Assembly (NCBI GenBank): GCA_009777025.1
Contig: WRMS01000004.1
Span: 1-35,721 of the forward strand
Source: Clostridiales bacterium
Lineage (GTDB): Bacteria > Bacillota > Peptococcia > DRI-13 > UBA5745
Direction: 5' to 3'
Length of the DNA stretch: 35,721 nucleotides
Position numbers and translations under genes: made by a program
Part shown: in pieces, positions 15,691 through 25,760 of the stretch
Position numbering within the stretch: position 1 is the stretch's first letter
Layout: each line of letters starts with the position of its first letter
Notes under the pieces: model-generated
The model's database searches: none
What the model was told of the DNA's origin: nothing
The model's input: the letters and a program-made list of their open reading frames with translations, nothing else

Positions 15691-17979
15691 CTACATCAAG
15701 CTCTTCGGTTCCATGTCGAGGACAAGTCGGGGTTCGTCGCCCCACATCGCGCCTCTGTTTCTCGCGAAATCCAGGCAATGGGCCAATGGCGCCCAACTAT
15801 CCGCCAGCAGGATGAGATGCCATCGCCAGCGGTCTCTGATTCTCTCTACAGGGGCTTTCACCGGGCCCAGCCATAGTATGGATCCGGCTTCTCCCGGCTT
15901 GAGGCTTTGCCGGCAGAATGCCGCGAGATCCTCCAGTTTCTCTTTGACTTCTTCATCCTGATAACCGGTCGCCAGAATCCTGGCGCTCTTCTTCCATGGC
16001 GGATAATCCAGGAGCCGCCTGAGGGCCAGCTCATGGCGATAAAAGGCCATATAGTCATAGGTTGCCGCGACCTTCAACACCGGGTTTTCCGGATAAAAGG
16101 TCTGAATCATCACTTCGCCCGGCACATCCCCCCGGCCTGCCCGGCCAGCGGTCTGCAAGATGAGTTGCATGGCCCGCTCACTGCCTTGATAGTCGGGCAG
16201 ATTGAGGATGCCGTCGATATGCAGTACTGCCGACAAGGTCACTTTCGGAAAGTCAAAGCCTTTTGCTACCATCTGCGTACCCACCAGGACGTCCGCTTGC
16301 CCCTCCTGAAAAGCCTTCAGGATCGCATTGTGGCTGCCTGCTCTGGCGGTACTGTCCATATCGAGACGAAGCAAAGATAGCGACGGGATTTCCCCGGACA
16401 GATACTCCATCACCCGCTGCGTACCCGTACCCATATACTGCAGCATTCTGCCGCCGCAATGGGGGCAGGCTTCCCACAAGCCGCTGGAGTAGCCGCAGTA
16501 GTGACAGACCAGCCGCTGCCTTCCCTCTCCTTGCCTGCCGGCGGTCCCGGGCTGCCCGGCGGCCTCTGCTGCGCGGTGGTAGGTCAGCGCGATGCTGCAT
16601 CTCGGACACTCCAGGCTCTTTCCGCAGTCTCTGCAAAGCACATAGGTATGATACCCCCTGCGATTGATCAGAAGAATCGCCTGTTCGGCCTTTGCTTTTC
16701 GCTCCCTTATGGCTGCCAGAAGCGCCCTGCTCACTGGATAGGGGTGCCCTTCCTTCATCTCCCGGCTCATATTGATCCAGCGAATAGGCGGCATTGGCCG
16801 CGTTTCTACTCTGTCCGGCAGACGGGACAAGCGGATCTCTCCCCGCTCGGCGCGAAACAGGCTTTCCAGATCCGGCGTTGCGGAGCCGCGCAACACCACG
16901 GCCTTCCATAATCTGGCTAATGCCTCCGCCGCCTTTCTGGCGTCATAGCGCGGTTCCGGTTCGGACTGCTTATAGGTATTCTCGTGCTCTTCATCCAGGA
17001 TGATCAATCCCAGATCCGCGACGGGCGCAAAGAGAGCGGAACGGGGCCCGATGATCAGTCTGACCTCGCCTTGCCGGATCCTTTGCCATTCCGCGTATCG
17101 CTGCCCCGGGGTAAGGTTGCTGTGAAGAATGGCCACCTGGCCCGGAAAGCTTTGCTGCGCCTTGGCCGCCAATTGGGGCACCAGACTGATTTCCGGAACC
17201 AGGTATATCGTTTGCCTGCCCAGCTTCCCCGCGAGAGTAGCCAAATGCAGATAGACCTCTGTCTTTCCGCTTCCGGTAACGCCAAAGAGCAGATGCTTTC
17301 CTGCTTTTCGTTGCCGGATATCCTCTTTGACCAAGTCAAAGGCTTTCCGCTGCCCCTCTGACAGGAAGATACTGAGACTGGCCTCCATCATATCCGCCGT
17401 TGCTTCTTTACGGGGTTCTTTTTTCGTTTGCCGGAAGCCGCGCTCTTTGCGAAGGCGCCCGGATCCGGCCCATTCTTCGGCTTGGGCAAGGGCTTGCCTG
17501 TTCCATCTTTGCACAATCCTCTTGTCGCTCATGCCCCTGTTGCCTGTCTTCTTGATCCCGTTCCAAAGCGCTTCCCAGGCCGGATCGATAAACAGGCTTT
17601 CGTTCGTCGTACCCGGACTGCCGGCATTCTCTTCCGCTGTGTAGTAGCGTATTTCCGGCGCCGGCCTAACCGCGGGCGGCAGATACAATAAAGCGGCCCG
17701 ATGAAGCGGACAAACATAGTATCGCGCCAGCCAGCGGATGAGCGCGAGCCCCCTTCTGCTGATCAAGGGCTCGGGGTACAGCGCCTCGCCAAGTTCCAGC
17801 ATTCTATACTTTCCGCGCCGCTCTTGTTGTAAGCGAAGGACAAGGCCTTCTTCTTGCCTTTCCCGGACTTTTACAGAAAACAACATACCGGGAAAGCACA
17901 CCTGTCCTTCCCGGATAGCGTAGGTTAAGATCAATTCTTTGGCTGAAGCCGGATGCAAGATCAAGACCACCGCAAACAT
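15691..17979 (-). CDS. priA: Primosomal protein N' (replication restart helicase PriA)
   Basis: The start is set at MFAVVLILHPASAKELILTY (17979), 8 nt after the metK stop; the 96 upstream track residues overlap metK and are not PriA-like. The protein is 762 aa, usual for PriA. It has the N-terminal 3'BD domain (about 1-105). Walker A VTGSGKTEVYL lies near 233-240, DEEH near 329-332 and motif III GSATPDLES. The zinc-binding region has eight Cys (about 449, 452, 458, 461, 492, 495, 505, 508), and the C-terminal helicase motifs include GTQMVAKGFDFP and QTAGRAGRGDVPGE. It loads the replisome at stalled forks. The zinc region carries a ~16-residue Gly/Gln/Arg-rich insertion after LTYHR. The def/fmt genes that often follow are absent. 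Confidence 0.95.
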   Translation of the reverse strand: MFAVVLILHPASAKELILTYAIREGQVCFPGMLFSVKVRERQEEGLVLRLQQERRGKYRMLELGEALYPEPLISRRGLALIRWLARYYVCPLHRAALLYLPPAVRPAPEIRYYTAEENAGSPGTTNESLFIDPAWEALWNGIKKTGNRGMSDKRIVQRWNRQALAQAEEWAGSGRLRKERGFRQTKKEPRKEATADMMEASLSIFLSEGQRKAFDLVKEDIRQRKAGKHLLFGVTGSGKTEVYLHLATLAGKLGRQTIYLVPEISLVPQLAAKAQQSFPGQVAILHSNLTPGQRYAEWQRIRQGEVRLIIGPRSALFAPVADLGLIILDEEHENTYKQSEPEPRYDARKAAEALARLWKAVVLRGSATPDLESLFRAERGEIRLSRLPDRVETRPMPPIRWINMSREMKEGHPYPVSRALLAAIRERKAKAEQAILLINRRGYHTYVLCRDCGKSLECPRCSIALTYHRAAEAAGQPGTAGRQGEGRQRLVCHYCGYSSGLWEACPHCGGRMLQYMGTGTQRVMEYLSGEIPSLSLLRLDMDSTARAGSHNAILKAFQEGQADVLVGTQMVAKGFDFPKVTLSAVLHIDGILNLPDYQGSERAMQLILQTAGRAGRGDVPGEVMIQTFYPENPVLKVAATYDYMAFYRHELALRRLLDYPPWKKSARILATGYQDEEVKEKLEDLAAFCRQSLKPGEAGSILWLGPVKAPVERIRDRWRWHLILLADSWAPLAHCLDFARNRGAMWGDEPRLVLDMEPKSLM

Positions 17980-17987
17980 GTGCGCCC

Positions 17988-19172
<1,185 letters not shown>

Positions 19173-19177
19173 ATTCG

Positions 19178-20392
19178 TTAATCATTCCTTTCCCGCCAAA
19201 TCTCATTGGCGGCCAATAACAGCTCTTTCGCCGCTTCCTCCTTGGACATCAGTTCCAATTCCTTGCTCCCGCCGTCTTGCCATAGCAGCAGGAGTTGGTT
19301 GGTATCCGTCCCGAATCCGGAGCCCGGACTGGTGAGATCATTCGCCGCGATCAGATCAATATGTTTCTTCTCCAGTTTCTCTTTGGCGTTTTCCCTCAGG
19401 TTCTGTGTTTCCGCCGCAAAGCCCACCAGAACCTGTCCGGCTTTTTTCTCTTTGCCCAATTCAGCCAGAATGTCTGTAGTACGGGTCAGATCCAGCGAAA
19501 AGCCTTCCTCCGCCTTCTTTATTTTTTCGAGGGATTGGACTGCCGGCCTGTAATCCGCCACCGCCGCCGACTTAATGATGATATCGGCCTTGTCTTTTTC
19601 CCGGAACACAGCCTCCGCCATATCCCCGGCGGAGCGCACCATGATCGTCCGGCACACTGGCAGGGCTTTCAATTCCACAGGGCCGCTGATCAGCGTCACT
19701 TCGGCGCCCATGAGCCAGGCCTCGTAAGCGACGGCATAGCCCATCCGCCCCGTAGAATGGTTCGTGATATAGCGCACGGGGTCGATATCCTCCACAGTCG
19801 GTCCCGCGGTGACAAGAACCCTGCGTCCTTTCAAAGGCTTTTCGCGTTCCAGCGCGTATTCGATATACAGGACGATATCGTCGATTTCCGCCAGCTTGCC
19901 TTTGCCCACGTCGCCGCATGCCAAAAGGCCAACCTGAGGCTCGACGATCAGGCAGCCCCGTTCACGCAGGATTTCTTCGTTGATCCGGGTAGCCGGGTTT
20001 TCATACATGACCGTATTCATAGCCGGGGCAATCACGCGCCCTTTATCGAAAGCCAAAAAAGCGGCCGTCAGCGAATCGTCAGCCAATCCCCAGGTTAGTT
20101 TTGCCATAACGTTCGCTGTAGCGGGAGCGATCACAAAGACGTCCGCCCACTGGGCGGCGCCCACATGCTCCACGTCCCATTGCTTAACCTCGTCAAACAT
20201 CCCTTGTATCACGGGGCGCCCGGTCAGCGTCTGCAGCGTTAGCGGCGTGATAAAGGCCTTCGCGGCGTCCGTCATCACCGTTTGTACTTGCGCGCCCGCC
20301 TTAATCAATTTTCTCGCCAGGTCACAGGACAAATAAGCGGCAATGCTGCCGCTTATTCCTAACAACACATGTTTTCCTTCGAGTTTTGTCAT
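19178..20392 (-). CDS. coaBC: Bifunctional phosphopantothenoylcysteine decarboxylase/phosphopantothenate-cysteine ligase
   Basis: The 404-aa protein has the N-terminal flavin CoaC domain: [10 protein letters not shown] near 11-20, His76 in [16 protein letters not shown] near 123-127 and Cys159 in [14 protein letters not shown]. The C-terminal CoaB domain follows ([44 protein letters not shown]). It catalyses two consecutive steps of coenzyme A synthesis. The start overlaps the rpoZ stop by 4 nt (ATGA). metK follows after 5 nt. Confidence 0.97.
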   Translation of the reverse strand: MTKLEGKHVLLGISGSIAAYLSCDLARKLIKAGAQVQTVMTDAAKAFITPLTLQTLTGRPVIQGMFDEVKQWDVEHVGAAQWADVFVIAPATANVMAKLTWGLADDSLTAAFLAFDKGRVIAPAMNTVMYENPATRINEEILRERGCLIVEPQVGLLACGDVGKGKLAEIDDIVLYIEYALEREKPLKGRRVLVTAGPTVEDIDPVRYITNHSTGRMGYAVAYEAWLMGAEVTLISGPVELKALPVCRTIMVRSAGDMAEAVFREKDKADIIIKSAAVADYRPAVQSLEKIKKAEEGFSLDLTRTTDILAELGKEKKAGQVLVGFAAETQNLRENAKEKLEKKHIDLIAANDLTSPGSGFGTDTNQLLLLWQDGGSKELELMSKEEAAKELLLAANEIWRERND

Positions 20393-20601
20393 TTTATGCC
20401 GCCTTTGGGTTCGTCGATATCCAGTTTCCCATTGGCAATCTCTTCTAAGGCGATACTTACCGGCTTGATCATATCCGCCGGTACGCTCACTGCCGGCTTT
20501 CCGCCGTTTGTCAGTTCCCTGGCCCTCTTTGCCGTAGCCACCACCAGGCCGTATTTCGAATCCAGTCGATCGGTAAGCTTATCTATGGATGGTTGACGCA
20601 T
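20389..20601 (-). CDS. rpoZ: DNA-directed RNA polymerase omega subunit
   Basis: The 70-aa protein MRQPSIDKLTDRLDSKYGLVV, with ATAKRARELT and KPVSIALEEIANGKL, is a typical RpoZ. It helps assembly of the beta' subunit. It begins within the 3' end of gmk (23-nt overlap), with GGAGGAGAGG upstream, and ends overlapping coaBC. The gene order gmk-rpoZ-coaBC is standard in Firmicutes. Confidence 0.95.
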   Translation of the reverse strand: MRQPSIDKLTDRLDSKYGLVVATAKRARELTNGGKPAVSVPADMIKPVSIALEEIANGKLDIDEPKGGIK

Positions 20602-21199
20602 TCGCTTTCCTCTCCTCCCTGATGATCTCCAAAATATGTTCTACCGCATCTGCTAAGTGATCATTGACGATTGTATAATGGTACTTCTCCTCCTGGGTCA
20701 TCTCCCATTGGGCGGTCATCATCCGGCGTTTGATTTCTTCCCGGCTTTCCCGCTGGCGCCCGGTAATCCGTTTGAGTAATTCTTCTTCAGAGGGCGCTTT
20801 CACGAAAAGGAGAACACAACTCGTATCCATCTTCTGCGCAATTTGCAGACCTCCCTGAACGTCAATTTCCAGTATGCAATCCTTGCCGGATTCCCGTATT
20901 TCCCGCACCTTATCTTTCAGCGTCCCGTAGCGGTGACCGTGGACCTCCGCCCATTCCAGGAAGCCGTCTTCGTCTATCGTTTTCTGAAAAGCATTCTCCG
21001 TATAAAAATAGTACTCTCTTCCATAGACTTCCTGCGGGCCCTGCTTTCGCGTCGTGGCGGAAACCGAGAGCGCCAGACCGGGATCCTGCTTCAGCAATTC
21101 CTGGCAGATCGTTCCCTTTCCCGCGCCGGAAGGGCCGGAGATCACAATCAAAAGTCCTTTCGTATCCGTAGTTTCCGCAACTATCCCGTTCGTGTCCAT
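20579..21199 (-). CDS. gmk: Guanylate kinase
   Basis: The 206-aa protein has P-loop GPSGAGKGT at about 22-30, SVSATTRKQGPQEVYGREYYF (GMP binding) split over the second strand, LEIDVQGGLQIAQ and the lid region ITGRQRESREEIKRR. It phosphorylates GMP to GDP. The N-terminus has ~14 extra residues before the first strand (LLIVISGP). It starts 43 nt after yicC; in many Firmicutes a remA (DUF370) gene lies between them, but none fits here. Confidence 0.96.
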   Translation of the reverse strand: MDTNGIVAETTDTKGLLIVISGPSGAGKGTICQELLKQDPGLALSVSATTRKQGPQEVYGREYYFYTENAFQKTIDEDGFLEWAEVHGHRYGTLKDKVREIRESGKDCILEIDVQGGLQIAQKMDTSCVLLFVKAPSEEELLKRITGRQRESREEIKRRMMTAQWEMTQEEKYHYTIVNDHLADAVEHILEIIREERKANASTIHR

Positions 21200-21242
21200 C
21201 GCCCTCCCGCTCCCTGTCTATTTTCCAGACGATTGACTCGTT

Positions 21243-22121
21243 CTATTGAATGTTTTGCGCCTGTTCACGGAGTTTTTCCAATTCGCTCTTGATCTCCACA
21301 ACAATTTTAGTCATGGACAGGTCGTTGGCTTTGGCGCCTACCGTATTGATCTCGCGATGAATCTCCTGACAGAGAAAATCCAGCTTTCTTCCCGCCGGCT
21401 CTTCCGCATCCAGCAGCGCGCGAAACTGTTGAAAATGGCTGTCCAGACGTACCAGTTCCTCATCTACGCCTGCACGGTCCGCAAACATCGCCACCTCTTG
21501 CACAATGCGATTCTCATCCACCGGCTGCTGCCCCAGCAGCTCTGTGATTCTCGCGGACAGGCGCTGCCTGTAGTTTTCCACGATGCCGGACGCATAACGC
21601 AGAAGGCTCTTTCGCCGGGCTTCCAAGTCATCCAGACGTTTTGCCATATCCGCGGCAAGCCTGCCTCCCTCCGCTCTGCGCATAGTAATCACCTGCGCAA
21701 GGGCGGCGTCGACTGGCACGATCAGTTGCTTCCAGGATTCTTCCATGTCATTAGCCGTCTCTTCGATGTGCATCACGCCGGGCAAACCGATCAGCTCGGC
21801 TACACCATAGTTGAAAGCAATACCCAAGTCGTCTGACAGATCCCGGATAGCCTGATAATACATACGGGCAAGGCCTTTGTCGACACGCATTTCTGTATCG
21901 TAGCCTTCCCCTCTGTCTACTTTTATATACACATCGACTTTACCCCTAATGAGCGAAGCCGCCAGATGCTGCCGGAGCCTCTCCTCAAGAGCGCCGTAGC
22001 TCCTGGGCATTTTAATCTGTATTTCATTATAGCGGTGATTCACCGTTTTGATCTCGGCAGTTATACATTTGGCTTCCGTGCGGGATTCGCTCTGCCCGAA
22101 TCCGGTCATACTTTGGATCAA
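21243..22121 (-). CDS. yicC: YicC/YloC family endoribonuclease
   Basis: The 292-aa protein starts MIQSMTGFGQSESRTEAKCI and contains EIKTVNHRYNEIQIKMPR. It ends with FLCQEIHREINTVGAKANDL, the DUF1732 block, and KIVVEIKSELEKLREQAQNIQ. These are the N- and C-terminal signatures of YicC, a ribonuclease acting in RNA turnover. The ribosome binding site is AGGAGG 6 nt upstream. It is the first gene of the gmk-rpoZ-coaBC-metK-priA series and has its own likely -10 at 22178-22183. Confidence 0.95.
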   Translation of the reverse strand: MIQSMTGFGQSESRTEAKCITAEIKTVNHRYNEIQIKMPRSYGALEERLRQHLAASLIRGKVDVYIKVDRGEGYDTEMRVDKGLARMYYQAIRDLSDDLGIAFNYGVAELIGLPGVMHIEETANDMEESWKQLIVPVDAALAQVITMRRAEGGRLAADMAKRLDDLEARRKSLLRYASGIVENYRQRLSARITELLGQQPVDENRIVQEVAMFADRAGVDEELVRLDSHFQQFRALLDAEEPAGRKLDFLCQEIHREINTVGAKANDLSMTKIVVEIKSELEKLREQAQNIQ

Positions 22122-22177
22122 TCCAGCGCCTCCTGCCTATCTGTATGCATCAAGTCTCACACTATCTCTATCACTTC

Positions 22178-22183
22178 ATTATA
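22178..22183 (-). promoter_or_regulatory. -10 element upstream of yicC
   Basis: A perfect TATAAT on the minus strand lies 57 nt upstream of the yicC ATG, in the 75-nt gap after the preceding gene. No good -35 is seen at 16-18 nt. Confidence 0.35.
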
Positions 22184-22196
22184 ACACAATTTCAGC

Positions 22197-23732
22197 TTAT
22201 CCGGTCTGAAAATTTTCCAGGAAAGCATTTATTTCCACGCCCTCGTAATTGAACACTTGCTCCTCGCCCCAGAGGGAAAGCATCATCTCGCGTCCCAGAC
22301 CGGGATTTGCCTTAATCGCGGCGCTGATGCGGATCAGCAGGCCTTCCTCCCCTTCCTGCCATTCCATTCTTTGGGCGCGATAAAGGGAAGAAAGCAGCAT
22401 ACGGGCTGACATATACCCCCAGCCGTACAAATCCTCCAAGGGAAAACAATACAGCTTTCCCCTTTGTTCATAGATGCACTGCAGGCGCCCGCCTTCATAT
22501 CCTGCCGCGACCACATACCGCTGCTCGGCAAAGGGGCATAGATCGACCGATAGCATATCGCCCGGCTGATACGGTACCGGCAGGTCGATCGAGGAACGAC
22601 AAAAACGCAAATGCGCGGGCAGCCCGATTTCGCCCAGATACGCTTCGGACGCCCGGTAGTCCAGGAACCCGTGCCGGTGCAGAAACTCCCTGCCGCCGTG
22701 AAAGTACCAAATATCGCCATAGGCGTTCAAGGTCCATTTGATTTCGTGTATCATGTTCCCCTCGTCATCCGGCTTATACTTGATGATCTCGTACCACGAA
22801 CGGTAACGCCAGGAAGCTTCCTCCAACCGGGGCAGTTTCTCGATTCTGATAAATCGGACTGCTTCGTCGAAATCGCTGAAAAGCCGCCAAAAATCCTCTT
22901 CTTGGCCAAAGCTTCCATAGGCGCCCAACCAACGGATATGCAGCAGAAAAACTGTACCCGGCGGATTGTTTTCATATCGCTCGTCAAGCGCAGCGCGGAA
23001 AGCCGCCAACGCGGAGGCGGCGTCGTAATCCCTGCTCTTCGAGACAGGCGCCGCCTGCCAGCTTATCCGCTCCAGTACCGGTATTTTCAGCTCGATGGAC
23101 GCCGGGGCGCTGGCTATGATTTTAGCGTAGTCGTCGTTACGCAACTGAGCGGAGCCATCGCGTAAATGCGTGCGGAGTTCCGCCGATTCGATAAACCGCA
23201 GCGCTTCTTCCTGATCGTCCGGCAGATACGCCCGGAAAAGCCGCCCTTCCACAGGCATGCAGAACACCTGTTCGTATTCGCACCAGCGCCATCCCTCGTC
23301 TCCCGGATACGCCACAAACTCAAAGGAATTCCCCCCGGCGACGCTTTTCGCCTCCGCATCCCATCTGTCGACGTCCGCGCCGACACGAAAGAAGGTAACC
23401 CAGACTTGCCCGTCGATCTCCAGACGGTGTACATGATAAATCAAGTCGGGGCCGTTCAGGTAGTCGTCCTTTTTTTCATCAAAAAAGCGTTGCTGCGCCG
23501 GCGTCGCTTCGGCTGTGGAAAGGGAATATAGCATACCCTTATACGATACGAGCCCGGCTTTCTGCCGGATAGCCCCGGAAGCATCGCCTTCCGGATCGCT
23601 CCCCGCATACACCTGATGGGATATGCGCAGCTCGCCGCGCTGCACAAAAGCTTCGATCGTCTCCTCCGACAGCTTGAGCAGCTTCATACGCTGTATGGCG
23701 GCCTCCCGCATGGCTTCTTCTATCTTCAGCAT
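22197..23732 (-). CDS. Uncharacterised 511-aa cytosolic protein
   Basis: The protein has no signal peptide or membrane helix. The N-terminus (EAMREAAIQRMKLLKLSEETIEAF) and the following YHVHRLEIDGQVWVTFFRVG and EYEQVFCMPVEGRLFRAYLP remind me of a family of gut-Firmicute hypothetical proteins that begin with an IERMK-type helix. That similarity is from memory and is weak. The C-terminal half is rich in Tyr, Trp and acidic residues (YDAASALAAFRAALDERYEN, WYFHGGREFLHRHGF). It could be an immunity- or SMI1-like protein, but there is no specific motif. AGAGGG lies 4 nt before the ATG. It is divergent from rqcH and its 3' end is 75 nt from yicC. Confidence 0.75.
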   Translation of the reverse strand: MLKIEEAMREAAIQRMKLLKLSEETIEAFVQRGELRISHQVYAGSDPEGDASGAIRQKAGLVSYKGMLYSLSTAEATPAQQRFFDEKKDDYLNGPDLIYHVHRLEIDGQVWVTFFRVGADVDRWDAEAKSVAGGNSFEFVAYPGDEGWRWCEYEQVFCMPVEGRLFRAYLPDDQEEALRFIESAELRTHLRDGSAQLRNDDYAKIIASAPASIELKIPVLERISWQAAPVSKSRDYDAASALAAFRAALDERYENNPPGTVFLLHIRWLGAYGSFGQEEDFWRLFSDFDEAVRFIRIEKLPRLEEASWRYRSWYEIIKYKPDDEGNMIHEIKWTLNAYGDIWYFHGGREFLHRHGFLDYRASEAYLGEIGLPAHLRFCRSSIDLPVPYQPGDMLSVDLCPFAEQRYVVAAGYEGGRLQCIYEQRGKLYCFPLEDLYGWGYMSARMLLSSLYRAQRMEWQEGEEGLLIRISAAIKANPGLGREMMLSLWGEEQVFNYEGVEINAFLENFQTG

Positions 23733-23814
23733 CCTTCCCTCTCCCGTCTCCCTTAACGTTGATCATGGATAGGATATCATATTGCCGCGCAAGTGAAAAG
23801 GCAGGCTTCGCGTA

Positions 23815-23823
23815 TGCTATAAT
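23815..23823 (+). promoter_or_regulatory. Extended -10 promoter of rqcH
   Basis: TGC-TATAAT is a consensus extended -10, about 53 nt upstream of the rqcH start. No strong -35 is visible, as expected for extended -10 promoters. Confidence 0.45.
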
Positions 23824-23875
23824 GTATAATATCTTATGTCTCCCCGTAGCAAATCCCATGGAAAAGGAGCCTCCC

Positions 23876-25717
23876 ATGTCATACGACGGCCTGGTCATGA
23901 ACGGCATAGCCCGGGAATGCAACCAGCTTTTATCCGGGGCGCGGATTGACAAAATCGCCCAGCCCAACAAAAATGAAATCATTTTACAACTGCGCAATCA
24001 GGGCAAAAGCCATAAGCTGCTGATATCTGCCCTGGCGCAGGAAGCCCGCGTCCAGCTTACGACGACGGCGCCGCCCAATCCGGATCAGCCTCCGGCTTTC
24101 TGCATGGTCTTGCGCAAGCATCTGGAGGGCGGCAGGATCCTTTCCTTCGAGCAGCAAGGCATGGACAGGATCCTGTATATCACAATCTCCGCCATGGACG
24201 AGTTTGGCGATATCAAACCAAAGCGCCTGATCGCGGAAATCATGGGCAAACACAGCAATTTGATCCTGACGGATCCGGAGACAGGCAGGATCATCGACAG
24301 CCTGAAGCGGGTCACAGAAAGCGTAAACCGGTATCGGCAGGTGCTTCCCGGCCTTTCCTACCTTGCGCCGCCGCCTGTCCATAAGCTCCCCCTTTGGCAG
24401 GAGGATGAAGAGGCCATTGGGACGCGGCTGATGACGGCCGGCGCCAGTCAGGCGCTGGACAAGCTGATCCTGTCTCTCTACGACGGGATCGGTCCCTTAA
24501 GCGTCCAGGAACTGATCTACCGCGCCGGCGCCAGCCCCGTGGATACGCCAGAACGCTTCGGTCAGCGCGACTATTTGCGCTTATTTCAAGCGATACAAGG
24601 GCTGGGTAAAGCTATCCGGGAAGGCGCTTATCAGGGGGAAATCCTGCTGCAGGACGGCAAGCCCAAAGACTTTTCCGCCATCGCCCTTACCCTGTATCCC
24701 GCCGAACAGCGGCAGGCCTTCTCTTCCCTGAATGAAATGCTGGACGTCTTTTACCGCAATCGAGGCGCCGCAAACCTCTTTCATCAAGAGCAAAAGAACC
24801 TGGAGCAGATCCTCTATCGGGAGCAGGAGCGCTGCAGAAAAAAAGCCGGCCTGCAGGCGGAATCCATACTGGAAGGCAAAGAAGCGCAGAAATGGCAGAT
24901 TCTGGGCCAACTGCTGACCGCCAATCACTATCAGATCCCGCAGGGGGAGGAAGCGCTTGTCCCCGATTATCACGATCCGGAGGGCGCGATGGTCAGGATC
25001 CCCATGGATCCCCGGCTCAGTCCAATAGAAAACGCCCAGGCGTATTTCCGGCGCTACCAGAAAGCCCGCCAGACCGCGAAAATGGCCCAAGTACACTATG
25101 ACGAAACCATGGCGGAACTCGCCTATCTGGATAGCCTTGCCTTTTCGCTGACGACTGTGCGCAGCCCGGAAGAGCTGGCTGAGGTTCGCCGGGAATTAGG
25201 CGAAGCGGGCTACAGCAAACAGAAGCCTGCGTCAAAGCGTGCGTCAGGCGGAAAAAGCAGGCTGATGGCAGGCAAAACCGGCGGCGGCAAAGGAAATAAG
25301 GCGGATAAACCGAAAGCCCGCGAAGCGGATCCGGTGATCAGCAAAATCCATTATCAGGGCTTCGATATTCTCTATGGCAGGAACAATCGCCAAAACGACT
25401 ATCTGAACATGAAAGTCGCCAAAGGGGGCGACCTCTGGTTTCATGCGCAAAGCATTCCCAGCGCCCATGTGATCCTCCGCAATCCGGATAAAAAGGACGT
25501 CCCGGCGGAAGCCGTCGAAACGGCAGCGAAACTATGTCTCTGGCATTCGCAGGCAAAATCCGCCGGGAGAGCGGCGATCGACTACACCCTGCGGCAGAAT
25601 ATATGGAAACCGAAAGGCGCAAAGCCGGGCATGATGCTTTATGAAAAGTTTCAGACTATCTATGTTACGGCGGAGGAGGAGGAAATCCGGCTACTGCTGA
25701 CTGCGCATCAAGCTTGA
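23876..25717 (+). CDS. rqcH: RqcH/Rqc2 (NFACT family) ribosome quality control protein
   Basis: The start is set at MSYDGLVMNGIARECNQLLS (23876), with AAAAGGAG 6 nt upstream; the 39 preceding track residues cover the promoter. The protein is 613 aa. NFACT-N carries IDKIAQPNKNEIILQLR, FCMVLRKHLEGGRI, GMDRILYI (the Asp-Arg pair needed for tRNA contact) and AEIMGKHSNLILTD. A helical coiled-coil middle and a Lys/Gly-rich linker (KPASKRASGGKSRLMAGKTG) follow. NFACT-R is marked by GGDLWFHAQSIPSAHVILRN. It binds obstructed 50S subunits and directs C-terminal Ala tailing. It is a single gene, convergent with ytvI. Confidence 0.93.
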   Translation: MSYDGLVMNGIARECNQLLSGARIDKIAQPNKNEIILQLRNQGKSHKLLISALAQEARVQLTTTAPPNPDQPPAFCMVLRKHLEGGRILSFEQQGMDRILYITISAMDEFGDIKPKRLIAEIMGKHSNLILTDPETGRIIDSLKRVTESVNRYRQVLPGLSYLAPPPVHKLPLWQEDEEAIGTRLMTAGASQALDKLILSLYDGIGPLSVQELIYRAGASPVDTPERFGQRDYLRLFQAIQGLGKAIREGAYQGEILLQDGKPKDFSAIALTLYPAEQRQAFSSLNEMLDVFYRNRGAANLFHQEQKNLEQILYREQERCRKKAGLQAESILEGKEAQKWQILGQLLTANHYQIPQGEEALVPDYHDPEGAMVRIPMDPRLSPIENAQAYFRRYQKARQTAKMAQVHYDETMAELAYLDSLAFSLTTVRSPEELAEVRRELGEAGYSKQKPASKRASGGKSRLMAGKTGGGKGNKADKPKAREADPVISKIHYQGFDILYGRNNRQNDYLNMKVAKGGDLWFHAQSIPSAHVILRNPDKKDVPAEAVETAAKLCLWHSQAKSAGRAAIDYTLRQNIWKPKGAKPGMMLYEKFQTIYVTAEEEEIRLLLTAHQA

Positions 25718-25760
25718 ATCCCGGCGCCGTTGTGCATTATAAGCGCAGCGCCACTTTGCC

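Noticed and set aside
16253-16909. 218-aa minus-strand ORF within priA
   Set aside because: It is another frame of priA in a GC-rich stretch; the priA frame carries the helicase and zinc motifs.
19173-19177. SAM riboswitch before metK
   Set aside because: Only 5 nt separate coaBC and metK, so no leader exists.
19295-20098. 267-aa + strand ORF over coaBC
   Set aside because: It is antisense to a well-conserved enzyme and has no start signal or motif.
25718-25760. Terminator between convergent rqcH and ytvI
   Set aside because: GCGC-rich words are present, but no consistent stem followed by a T-run was found.
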